The notes under the pieces are model-generated. The model saw nothing but the letters and a program-made list of their open reading frames with translations. It was not told the origin of the DNA and did not search any database. The position numbers and the translations under genes are program-made. From Chloroflexota bacterium (GTDB taxonomy: Bacteria; Chloroflexota; UBA11872), in assembly GCA_011523785.1 (NCBI GenBank), contig WTFW01000012.1:1-38310 (forward strand): a DNA stretch of 38,310 nt, read 5' to 3'. Below are positions 8,021 to 14,908 of this stretch, one piece after another. How positions within the stretch are numbered: the first letter of the stretch is position 1; every line of letters starts with the position of its first letter.

Positions 8021-8479
8021 ATGACGCGACTGAACGTGGGCGACCGATTTCCCGACCTGACGGGGCGCTGGGACGACGGCCGACCGGCCAGCATTCCGAA
8101 CGACCTGGACGCCGGGCCGGCGGTGCTGCTGTTCTACCGCGGTCACTGGTGATCGCATTGCCGGCGACAGTTGGTCGCCTATAGCTACGTGCTGGACGCC
8201 TTCACAGCGCTTGGCGTGCAGGTGGTGGGCCTGTCGGTCGACTCGGCCGCGGACGCCGCGGCAACGCGCGAGCGTTTGCAGGTGGACGTGCCGCTCGTGG
8301 GCGACCTCGCCTACCCGGACTCGGTGGACGCGCTGGGCGCCTACCGCAACGAGGACCGGCAGTCGCACCAGGCCAGCGCCTTCGTACTGGATGCCGACCG
8401 CCGCGTGGAACATGCGGTGTACAGCGCCACCAACGTCGGGCGGCTGATGCCCGAAGAGGTGCTGCGGATCCTCAGCTAG
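8021..8479 (+). CDS. Peroxiredoxin (AhpC/TSA) with in-frame TGA at the peroxidatic residue; candidate selenoprotein
   Basis: ATG 8021 is preceded by GGAGAGGA. Reading through one TGA at 8150-8152 gives 152 residues ending at TAG 8477-8479. Residues 1-43 (LNVGDRFPDLTG, then AVLLFYRGHW) and residues 45-152 (SHCRRQLVAYSYVLDAF, VVGLSVDS, AFVLDADRRVEHAVYS) together form a complete single-domain peroxiredoxin. The TGA falls exactly where relatives have the peroxidatic Cys in FYRGHWCPYCRRQL, giving U44-x-x-C47. The frame is undisturbed on both sides and there are no other stops. A SECIS-like hairpin follows. The product would reduce peroxides or hydroperoxides using thiol reductants. The alternative is a recent nonsense mutation or sequencing error of TGC or TGT. 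It is convergent with mdh, with 6 nt between stops. Confidence 0.75.
8153..8185 (+). promoter_or_regulatory. Candidate bacterial SECIS element downstream of the TGA
   Basis: Immediately 3' of the TGA (8150-8152) lies a perfect 6-bp stem, GGCGAC (8163-8168) with GTCGCC (8174-8179), closing a 5-nt loop AGTTG (8169-8173). The loop begins 17 nt after the TGA. Published rules for bacterial SECIS elements (apical loop roughly 16-37 nt after the UGA, a short GC-rich upper stem, a G among the first loop bases, a nearby U) are all met. The element also encodes the conserved CRRQLVA, so part of the pairing could be coincidental. A SelB binding site can be inferred but not proven from this. Confidence 0.6.
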
Positions 8480-8485
8480 CCGGAC

Positions 8486-9502
8486 TCAGTCCAGGTTCGG
8501 GTTGACGGCGGACCACTCGTCGATGGGCGGGATGATGCCCATGTCGATGGTCTCGTCGCGCAGCGCCTGGAGATGGGCGTAGGCGGCGTCGAGTTCGGCC
8601 TGTTCGTCGGCGTCGCCCTGCGGCATGGACCAGTTCACGCCGTCCGGCCCGAGCTGCGCCGGCATGGCCATCATCACGTGCGAGTAGGGCTCGCCGGTGA
8701 GGTAGGCGCCGCAGGGCCACTCAAAGGTTGATCCGCCGGCGGCGGCGTGGACCATCATGGCCGTCTGGTGGCCGGGCGACTGGAATGACGAGCGGCCGCG
8801 CAGCTTGATGATGCGGGATCCGCCGTCCAGCACGTCCTGGCGGATGCCCTGCCAGCCGTCGGCGTCCAGCCTGACACCGTTGACGGTTGCGCCCGCGATG
8901 ACGTCGTTGAGCAGCACGCCGTCGATGCGCGTTTCGCCCTTGAACAGCGCCATCTCCTGGCCGTGGCCGCCGTAGGTGCGGCAGCCGGTGACGCGGGACT
9001 GGGACACGCCAAAGTGCTCGGCCAGGCGCGTTTGCAGGCGGGTGCTGTCCAGGCCCGCCAGCGTGCTGACGCGGGAGGCGGGCAGGCCGGAGTGGACGAG
9101 CGTGACCAGCCCGGTGACGTCGGCCGGGTTGAAGACGATCACGACCAGCTTGGCGTCCGGCGCGTTGGCGGCGATGTCCCGGCCCAGTTGGGCGGCGATT
9201 TCGGCGTTGCCGCGCAGCAGGTCCTCGCGCGTCATGCCCTCGCGGCGCGGCGCGCCGCCGGAACTGAGCACGTAGGCCGCATCGGTCAGGGCTTCGGCCG
9301 CGTCCGTGGTCCAGGTGACCTCGGCGTCGGGAAAGCCGCAGTGGTGAATTTCGGCCGCGGCGCCTTCCAGGCCCGGGCCGAAGGGGTCGTACATGGCGAT
9401 GCGGTGGGCGGCGCCGGTGGCCAGCAGGGACTGGACGATGTTGGACCCCACGGCGCCGGCCGCGCCCATGATGGCGACTTTGTCGCTGGTGACGTACTTC
9501 AT
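8486..9502 (-). CDS. mdh: Malate dehydrogenase, lactate/malate dehydrogenase family
   Basis: The 338-residue protein starts at ATG 9502. Residues 8-20 hold the NAD-binding glycine motif (VAIMGAAGAVGSN). The substrate loop reads SGGAPRREGMTRED (residues 81-94), with the paired Arg residues typical of malate rather than lactate enzymes. NPAD supplies the conserved Asn, LDSTR the Asp/Arg pair, and YGGHGQEM the catalytic His. It interconverts malate and oxaloacetate with NAD(H) in the cytosol. Length is slightly above the usual 310-330. It sits 11 nt downstream of an HpcH/HpaI aldolase gene on the same strand, so the two are probably co-transcribed; the pair suggests turnover of a 2-oxo or 2-hydroxy acid, which is an inference. 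Strict specificity for malate is likely but not certain. Confidence 0.88.
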   Translation of the reverse strand: MKYVTSDKVAIMGAAGAVGSNIVQSLLATGAAHRIAMYDPFGPGLEGAAAEIHHCGFPDAEVTWTTDAAEALTDAAYVLSSGGAPRREGMTREDLLRGNAEIAAQLGRDIAANAPDAKLVVIVFNPADVTGLVTLVHSGLPASRVSTLAGLDSTRLQTRLAEHFGVSQSRVTGCRTYGGHGQEMALFKGETRIDGVLLNDVIAGATVNGVRLDADGWQGIRQDVLDGGSRIIKLRGRSSFQSPGHQTAMMVHAAAGGSTFEWPCGAYLTGEPYSHVMMAMPAQLGPDGVNWSMPQGDADEQAELDAAYAHLQALRDETIDMGIIPPIDEWSAVNPNLD

Positions 9503-9513
9503 GGCCGCCGGGG

Positions 9514-10269
9514 TCAGGCCTTCATGCCGGCCAGAACTTCGCTGGCGGCGGTGCTGAGCATGCGCAGGTCGTTGGCGAAGTCGATGAGCGTGAAGCCCTG
9601 TTCGATCAGGCGGCGGGCGACCTCAACGCTCTGGATGGGCGAGCCGGCGGGCTTCCCGTTGGCCTGGGCGCCGGCCAGGATCGCGTCGATGGCAGCCACG
9701 TGGTCGGGGTCCACAAAGGCCTCCGACGTGCTGAGGCCCATGGAGATGGCCAGGTCGCTGGGTCCGATGAAGGCCACGTCAATGCCGTCCACGGCCATGA
9801 TGGCCTCGATGTTGTTGACGCCTTCCATGTCCTCGATTTGCGGGCAGACCAGGAGTTCGTCGTTGATGCGGTCGCGGTCGGCCATGTTGATGGTGGCGCG
9901 GCCGGAGCCGGCGGAGCGGTGGCCGATGGGGGGATAGCGGCAGGCGTCGGCGATGGCCTCGGCCTGCGCGACGGTGCTGACGTGGGGAACGATTACGCCC
10001 ATGGCACCGGCGTCCAGCGTGCGGGCCAGGACGACCGGGTCGTGCGACTCCACACGGGCCATGGGAATGCCGCCGCGGGACTCGATGGCGCGGAAGGCCT
10101 CGGTGGTGGTGCCGATGTCCCACTGGGCGTGCTCCACGTCCACGGCCAGCCACTCGTAGCCGGCCACAACGAGGGCCTCGGCGGCGATGGGCGAAACCAG
10201 GTTCAGAAACGAACCGTACGAAGGCTCACCGGCCTGAATCTTCTGCCGAACGGGGTTGGGGAACTGCAA
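9514..10269 (-). CDS. HpcH/HpaI-family class II aldolase
   Basis: The protein is 251 residues when started at TTG 10269, which has AGGAGAG eight nt upstream; an upstream frame extension to 10320 lacks such a site. Family motifs are clear: WLAVDVEHAQWD (metal-site Asp/Glu and catalytic His), GGIPMARV, GAMGVIVPHV, YPPIGHRSAG, then CPQIEDMEGVNNIEAI with the metal-ligating Glu, and IGPSDLAISMG with the metal-ligating Asp. Such enzymes catalyse reversible aldol cleavage of 4-hydroxy-2-oxo acids, releasing pyruvate plus an aldehyde, or act as citrate/malyl lyase relatives. The real substrate is not visible. It is the first gene of a two-gene run with mdh, and pyruvate or glyoxylate chemistry next to malate dehydrogenase makes sense. 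Confidence 0.88.
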   Translation of the reverse strand: MQFPNPVRQKIQAGEPSYGSFLNLVSPIAAEALVVAGYEWLAVDVEHAQWDIGTTTEAFRAIESRGGIPMARVESHDPVVLARTLDAGAMGVIVPHVSTVAQAEAIADACRYPPIGHRSAGSGRATINMADRDRINDELLVCPQIEDMEGVNNIEAIMAVDGIDVAFIGPSDLAISMGLSTSEAFVDPDHVAAIDAILAGAQANGKPAGSPIQSVEVARRLIEQGFTLIDFANDLRMLSTAASEVLAGMKA

Positions 10270-10400
10270 GGGTGATCTCTCCTGCTGAGGCGACACAAAG
10301 CTGGGTCGATTGTGACGCACGGACAGGGGGCTGTCAGTCGGATCAGGGGCCTATCGACGCGCCTACACTGGCTGTAGCGAGTGATCCTGGAGATTCAAGG

Positions 10401-11090
10401 ATGCGGACCGAGATCGAGTACAACCCCGCCTACACGATGCTGACGCTGGAACTGTCCAGCGGCGAGTCGGTGAAGGCGGAGCCGGGGGCCATGGTGGCCC
10501 AGCAGGACGTGGAGATGACCACCGGCATGGGCAGCGGCGGGGTATTCGGCGGCCTGAAGCGCATGATGGGCGGCGAGTCCTTCTTCGTGAACACCTTCAC
10601 GTGCGAGGGGCCCGGTAACGGCTGGGTGAGCCTCGCGCCGCCCGTGCCCGGGGACATCGTGGGTCACGAGCTTGGCGCGGGTGAAAGCCTGATCGTGCAG
10701 TCGGGGTCCTTCCTGGCCTCCACGGGCGGCGTGGAGCTGGACACCAGCTTTTCGGGCGGGCGCGGCCTGTTCAGCGGCGAGGGCTTGTTCCTGCTGCGGG
10801 CCTACGCCGACAGCGGCGGCACGATCTGGTTCGACTCCTACGGCGCAGTCAAGGAATTGGAAGTCACCCACGGGTCCGAACTGGTCGTGGACACCGGTCA
10901 CATGGTCGCGTTCACGGAGGGCGTGGACTACAGCATCGGCAAGGTGGGGGGCATCCGCTCGCTGATCGGCGGCGGCGAGGGCCTGGTGATGAAGTTCCGA
11001 GGCATGGGCACCGTGTGGGTGCAGAGCCGCAACATCTCCGCCCTGGCCAACTCGCTGATCCCGTTCCTGCCGAAGCCGAGTTCCAGGTAA
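10401..11090 (+). CDS. AIM24/TIGR00266-family protein
   Basis: The protein is 229 residues from ATG 10401, with GGAG eight nt upstream. An open frame extends upstream to 10272, but that part is low in conserved features and overlaps the promoter region of the divergent aldolase. The sequence shows the repeated Gly-rich beta pattern of the family: SVKAEPGAMVAQ, MTTGMGSGGVFGGLKRMMGGESFFVNTF, IVQSGSFLAST, FLLRAYADSGG, VDTGHMVAFTEG, FRGMGTVWVQSRN. Homologues are the mitochondrial AIM24 proteins and bacterial paralogues of unknown biochemical function, thought to form a double beta-prism fold. There is no signal peptide or membrane segment. The family is certain; the function is unknown. Confidence 0.93.
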   Translation: MRTEIEYNPAYTMLTLELSSGESVKAEPGAMVAQQDVEMTTGMGSGGVFGGLKRMMGGESFFVNTFTCEGPGNGWVSLAPPVPGDIVGHELGAGESLIVQSGSFLASTGGVELDTSFSGGRGLFSGEGLFLLRAYADSGGTIWFDSYGAVKELEVTHGSELVVDTGHMVAFTEGVDYSIGKVGGIRSLIGGGEGLVMKFRGMGTVWVQSRNISALANSLIPFLPKPSSR

Positions 11091-11142
11091 GACGAGACCG
11101 GCTGCGGCATGTCGGCCTGTGGAAGCTGACGCCCGCTGAGGC

Positions 11143-11610
11143 CTAGCCCGAAAGGCAGGCCATCACGGGGTCGTAGTCGGGCAGTTCCGGCACGTCGGGG
11201 GCGGTTTCGATGTGGGCGATCTTGCCGTCCGCGTCGACCACGATGACCACGCGGTTGGCGATGTTCATGCCCTCCAGCAGCACCCCGTAGGCGCTGGCGG
11301 TGGCCCCGAGCGGGTTGAAGTCGCTCAGCACGGGATAGCTCACGCCGGTCTGCTCGGCCCAGGCCTGCTGCGACCAGCCGTTGTCCGTGGAAATGGCGAC
11401 CGTTACCGTGCCCTCGAGACCGGCCAGCTTCTCCTCGATGATCGGGAGCTGGTTGCTGCAGGTCGGCGAGAACGCGGCCGGCACGAAGTTGATCACCACC
11501 GTCGAGCCGCGATGGTCGCTCAGCTTGAACGGCTCTTCGCCCCGGGGTTTCGACGGAAGTTCGAAGTCCGGAGCCTCGTCACCAACCTTCAGCGTCGCTG
11601 TCTCTGACAT
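11143..11610 (-). CDS. Peroxiredoxin (AhpC/TSA, AhpE/Bcp type) with catalytic Cys
   Basis: The 155-residue protein starts at ATG 11610. The thioredoxin-fold peroxidase pattern runs LKVGDEAPDFELPS, then FVPAAFSPTCSNQLP with peroxidatic Cys51 in the P-x-x-x-S/T-x-x-C motif, VAISTDNGWSQQAW, VLSDFNPLG and NRVVIVVDADGKIAH. A second Cys lies at residue 152 near the C-terminus; it could resolve the sulfenate, though the spacing is unusual. It removes hydrogen peroxide and organic hydroperoxides in the cytosol. It lies 56 nt downstream of the ABC exporter gene on the same strand and is convergent with the AIM24 gene. Unlike the candidate Sec peroxiredoxin 3 kb away, its Cys codon is ordinary. Confidence 0.92.
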   Translation of the reverse strand: MSETATLKVGDEAPDFELPSKPRGEEPFKLSDHRGSTVVINFVPAAFSPTCSNQLPIIEEKLAGLEGTVTVAISTDNGWSQQAWAEQTGVSYPVLSDFNPLGATASAYGVLLEGMNIANRVVIVVDADGKIAHIETAPDVPELPDYDPVMACLSG

Positions 11611-11666
11611 CTGATGTCTCCCGCAGAAATAACTGACGAGATCGTACGGACCGGCGCGAACGCTGG

Positions 11667-13523
11667 CTATTGGTAGGCCGACGCCTGCATGCCGAACCAG
11701 GTGGCGTAGGTGCCGTCGAGGGCGATGAGCTCCTCGTGGGTGCCGTGCTCGGAGACCCGGCCGTCCTCGATGACGTAGATGCGGTCGGCCATGCGCACGG
11801 TGGAAAAGCGGTGTGAGATCAGCACGGCCATGCGTCCGGCGACCAGTTCCTTGAAGCGCTGGAAGACCTCGTATTCGGAGCGGGCATCCAGGGACGAGGT
11901 GGGTTCGTCAAGGATCAGCAGCTGCGCGTCGCGCATGTAGCCGCGGGCCAGGGCGATCTTCTGCCACTCGCCGCCGGAGAGCTCCGTGCCGTCGCCCCAC
12001 CAGCGGCCCAGGGTGGTGTCGTAGGTGCGGGGCAGGCCCTCAATGGCCTCGGCGGCGCCGCTGCGGCGGGCGGCGGACTCGACCAGGCCGGGCGTGTCCT
12101 TTACGGGCAGGTTGCCGTAGCCGATATTGTCGCCGGCGGTGGCGTGGTAGCGGACGAAGTCCTGGAAGATCGCGCCGATCTGGCTGCGCACGCTGGCCAC
12201 GTCGTAGACGCGCATGTCGAGCCCGTCGATCAGCACCCGGCCGTCGGACGGGTCATAGAGCCGGGTCAGCAGCTTGACGATGGTGGTCTTGCCCGCGCCG
12301 TTGGCGCCGACCAGGGCAATGGTCTCGCCGGCGTTCACCTTCAGGTTGATGCCGCACAACACCGGTTCGCGTACGCCCGGATAGCTGAAGTTGACGTCGC
12401 GGAGCTCGATGCCGTCCTGGATGGGCCGGGGCACCGTGTGGCGGCCGGGATCGGGGCGGATGTCCGGCTCAAAGGCCAGGAAGTCGAAGAGGTTGGTGAG
12501 GAAGAGGTTGGCCTCGTACATCGAGTTCACGCTGGCGAAGATCATTCGCAGCCGTTCCTGTGTCTGGACCAGCGCCTGGTGGTAGAGCGTCAGGTCGCCC
12601 AGGGTCAGGCGGCCGGCGATGGTGGCCAGCGCGACGAAGATGTAGAGGCCGGAGGCTGTGCCCGCCGAGAGGATGCCCAGCACGAAGGTGACGCTCTCGC
12701 GGGAGATGGTGAGCTTGCGGTTCTCGCGGTAAAAGCGGGCGAAGGTGCGGCGGTACTGGTCCAGCAGGTGGCCGCCCAGGTCGAAGAGGCGGACTTCCTT
12801 CACCGTCTCGTCTGAGGTCATCACGTAGCCCAGGTACCAGAGCCGGCGTGCGTCCGGGGCGCGCCGCCATTGCATGCGGTGACTGAGCCGGGCGAACCAC
12901 ATGTCCGCGCCGAGGTAGGGGATCGAAGTCACCGCCACCACGATCAGAATCCACCAGGCCAGCGAGGCCAGCAGCGCCGCGACCGACACAAGCTGGATGA
13001 CACTGCCAACGAGCGAAAAGGTATTGGTGACCAGGCCCGTCGGCCGCATGTTGGCCTCGCGGCGGGCCCGTTCGAGCATGTCGTAGAAGGTCGAGTCCTC
13101 GAAGTAAGCCAGGTCCAGGGTCTCGGCCTTCTCCAGGATCATGATGTTGATCCGGTTCGAAAAGCGGTCGCCCAGCATGGCCCGCAGCGCGCTACCGCCG
13201 TGATCGAGCGCGGTGGCGGTTAGGGCCAGGGCCAGTTGCAGCACAACCAGCATCACCACGCGGTTGACCGACTCGCCGGTCCCGCCAACCGCGATGGCCT
13301 CAACGACCGCGTCGATGACCAGCTTGGTCAGCCAGATCGTGGCCGCGGGAATGAGGGCGCGAATCCCCGTGATGCCGGCCACGCCCGCCGTGAGGCCAGG
13401 ACTGGTCTGCCAGACCATGCCCAGCACGCGCGGCGTGTAGGCGAAGGTCGTGCTGAGGGCGCGCAGGTACTCGCGGGGACTAAATCCCGCCCGCCCCGAC
13501 GGAGGCCCGTGGCGAAAACCCAT
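11667..13523 (-). CDS. ABC transporter, fused permease and ATP-binding domains
   Basis: The 618-residue half-transporter starts at ATG 13523. Residues 30-340 hold the six-helix exporter-type membrane domain, seen as hydrophobic blocks such as VVMLVVLQLALALTATAL and WWILIVVAVTSIPYLG. The nucleotide-binding domain follows with Walker A GANGAGKT (near residue 405), the signature LSGGEWQKIALARG (near 514), Walker B LLILDEPTSSLDA (near 534) and the H-loop His in ISHRFSTV. It should work as a homodimer or with another half. The cargo (lipid, peptide or drug) cannot be deduced; MsbA/multidrug-like exporters are the nearest class. No second half-transporter is adjacent. Confidence 0.93.
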   Translation of the reverse strand: MGFRHGPPSGRAGFSPREYLRALSTTFAYTPRVLGMVWQTSPGLTAGVAGITGIRALIPAATIWLTKLVIDAVVEAIAVGGTGESVNRVVMLVVLQLALALTATALDHGGSALRAMLGDRFSNRINIMILEKAETLDLAYFEDSTFYDMLERARREANMRPTGLVTNTFSLVGSVIQLVSVAALLASLAWWILIVVAVTSIPYLGADMWFARLSHRMQWRRAPDARRLWYLGYVMTSDETVKEVRLFDLGGHLLDQYRRTFARFYRENRKLTISRESVTFVLGILSAGTASGLYIFVALATIAGRLTLGDLTLYHQALVQTQERLRMIFASVNSMYEANLFLTNLFDFLAFEPDIRPDPGRHTVPRPIQDGIELRDVNFSYPGVREPVLCGINLKVNAGETIALVGANGAGKTTIVKLLTRLYDPSDGRVLIDGLDMRVYDVASVRSQIGAIFQDFVRYHATAGDNIGYGNLPVKDTPGLVESAARRSGAAEAIEGLPRTYDTTLGRWWGDGTELSGGEWQKIALARGYMRDAQLLILDEPTSSLDARSEYEVFQRFKELVAGRMAVLISHRFSTVRMADRIYVIEDGRVSEHGTHEELIALDGTYATWFGMQASAYQ

Positions 13524-13582
13524 GAGAACTAGGGGCCGGGGAACTAACGAGGACTAGAGGCTAGCAACCGACCGGCGCGGAC

Positions 13583-14908
13583 CTAGGTAGGGTTCGTCAC
13601 CAATCGCGTCTCTGAATGGTGAGCCGCCCAGGCCCACCAGAAGGGCGTGTTGTGTACCAGTGGCGGAAGCTGGGCACCGCTGAGCGCGCCAGACAGGGCG
13701 CGGCCGCTGAGGCTCCAGGCGCTGCCCGTTTCGCGGTCGCGGAAGGCGCCGTCGGCATACTCGAAAGTGAGCAGGCGGCCGTTGACCTGGCGGCCGTGGG
13801 CGGCGGCCATCCCCAGGTCGCGCGCGTCGGCAATCTGATGAGTATCCAGGACGGACAGAGCGCCGGGAGACCAGAGGGCCACGACCGGCTGACCGCCCAC
13901 TTCGTCGTTCAGGACGCGCTGGACGGCCAGGTGGCCAAAGTCGAAGGCTGCGGCTTGGCCGCTGAGTTCCAACGCCAGCACACGCGCGGTTGGGAGGAGG
14001 CGAGGATCGGGTGTACCGTCGAAGAACGGCGGCTCCGCGCGGCCGTCGAGTCCCGCGTAGCCGGTGGCGCCGTAATCGGAAGTCTCGTCCCTCGATGGAC
14101 GGCTCGCGGGGCCCAGAACGCGGCCGTCGGGAAATGTCCGACGAAACTCCTGAAAGCTCAACAGCAGCGACGGGCGCGGCTGAAGCCGGAGCCCGGTGTA
14201 GTCGCCGACGATGGCCTCGCCGGTGAACTGACGCCACCAACTCTGGGTCAACGAGTCCCACAGGAGACGTCCGCCCTGGTGCAAGGCGTCGACCGTGTCG
14301 AAGCGCGTGGCCGCCCCGAGTAGGCGGCGCTCAAACACCTGCACGGCGTTGGTCCACGGGTCGTAGGTGACCAGCAGCGGCGTGCCGCCGACCACATCGT
14401 TGACGACCTCGTGCCAGACGAGGTATCGCAAGGGATACGCCCGTGTCAGCGAACCGATTGACATCCCAACGACCGGGTCGCGAGGGTCAAGAAAGGCATC
14501 GGCTTCCTTGGCCGTCATGTATCGCGGCCTATCTATTGGCTCCCCGCGATAGCGCTCCAGCCCGCTGGTCTGCAGCTCGGTGAGTGCAACGCTGGCTATC
14601 TGGAAATTGGTGTTCCAACGCTGGCCGCGCAGCTCCTCGGCCCGCCGCAGGTCGGCCGGCGCGGCGGTCACCAGCGTCGTTTGACGGGCGGCGATGACTT
14701 CGGGGGGCACCTGCATGCGGCTGGCCGCGCCAGCGATGGAAGTATTTGGCGGGATTACCGCCGCGAATGGCGGCTGGTCGGCCGGACTCGAATCATCCTG
14801 CGACTCGACGGAGGATGTGCCGGAGTCCGGCTCGCCGCAGGCGGCGAAAGCCAAGCCGGCGGCCGAGGCCAGGGCCAGCAGGCGTCGGCGGCCGATGCGA
14901 TGGTTCAG
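13583..14908 (-). CDS. DUF3179 lipoprotein, divergent copy without the CPLC motif
   Basis: A second DUF3179 protein follows the intact one. The frame has an ATG at 15046, but that start would overlap the upstream gene by over 140 nt. The signal (NHRIGRRRLLALASAAGLAF with an AAC lipobox, Tat type) begins right at the upstream stop, where the frame offers CTG at 14908, part of CTGA. I use that, with uncertainty; no ATG, GTG or TTG lies between. About 441 residues. The family core is recognisable (AYPLRYLVWHEVVNDVVGG, WWRQFTGEAIVGD, FDFGHLAVQRVLNDEVGGQPVVALWSPG), but the stretch equal to VTFCPLCNSSVVF in the neighbour reads VTYDPWTNAVQVF, so both Cys are lost. The function of DUF3179 is unknown; this copy probably arose by duplication. 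Confidence 0.8.
   Translation of the reverse strand: MNHRIGRRRLLALASAAGLAFAACGEPDSGTSSVESQDDSSPADQPPFAAVIPPNTSIAGAASRMQVPPEVIAARQTTLVTAAPADLRRAEELRGQRWNTNFQIASVALTELQTSGLERYRGEPIDRPRYMTAKEADAFLDPRDPVVGMSIGSLTRAYPLRYLVWHEVVNDVVGGTPLLVTYDPWTNAVQVFERRLLGAATRFDTVDALHQGGRLLWDSLTQSWWRQFTGEAIVGDYTGLRLQPRPSLLLSFQEFRRTFPDGRVLGPASRPSRDETSDYGATGYAGLDGRAEPPFFDGTPDPRLLPTARVLALELSGQAAAFDFGHLAVQRVLNDEVGGQPVVALWSPGALSVLDTHQIADARDLGMAAAHGRQVNGRLLTFEYADGAFRDRETGSAWSLSGRALSGALSGAQLPPLVHNTPFWWAWAAHHSETRLVTNPT

Noticed and set aside
8021-8152. Peroxiredoxin as a plain pseudogene broken by a stop codon
   Set aside because: Possible but less likely: the stop is exactly at the redox residue, there is no other lesion, and a SECIS-like hairpin follows. 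I keep it as the main alternative.
8963-9937. 324-codon plus-strand open frame
   Set aside because: It lies antisense to malate dehydrogenase and the aldolase and shows no domain.
10272-10400. 43-codon N-terminal extension of the AIM24 protein
   Set aside because: It is not conserved-looking, overlaps the divergent promoter region, and the internal ATG at 10401 has a good ribosome binding site.
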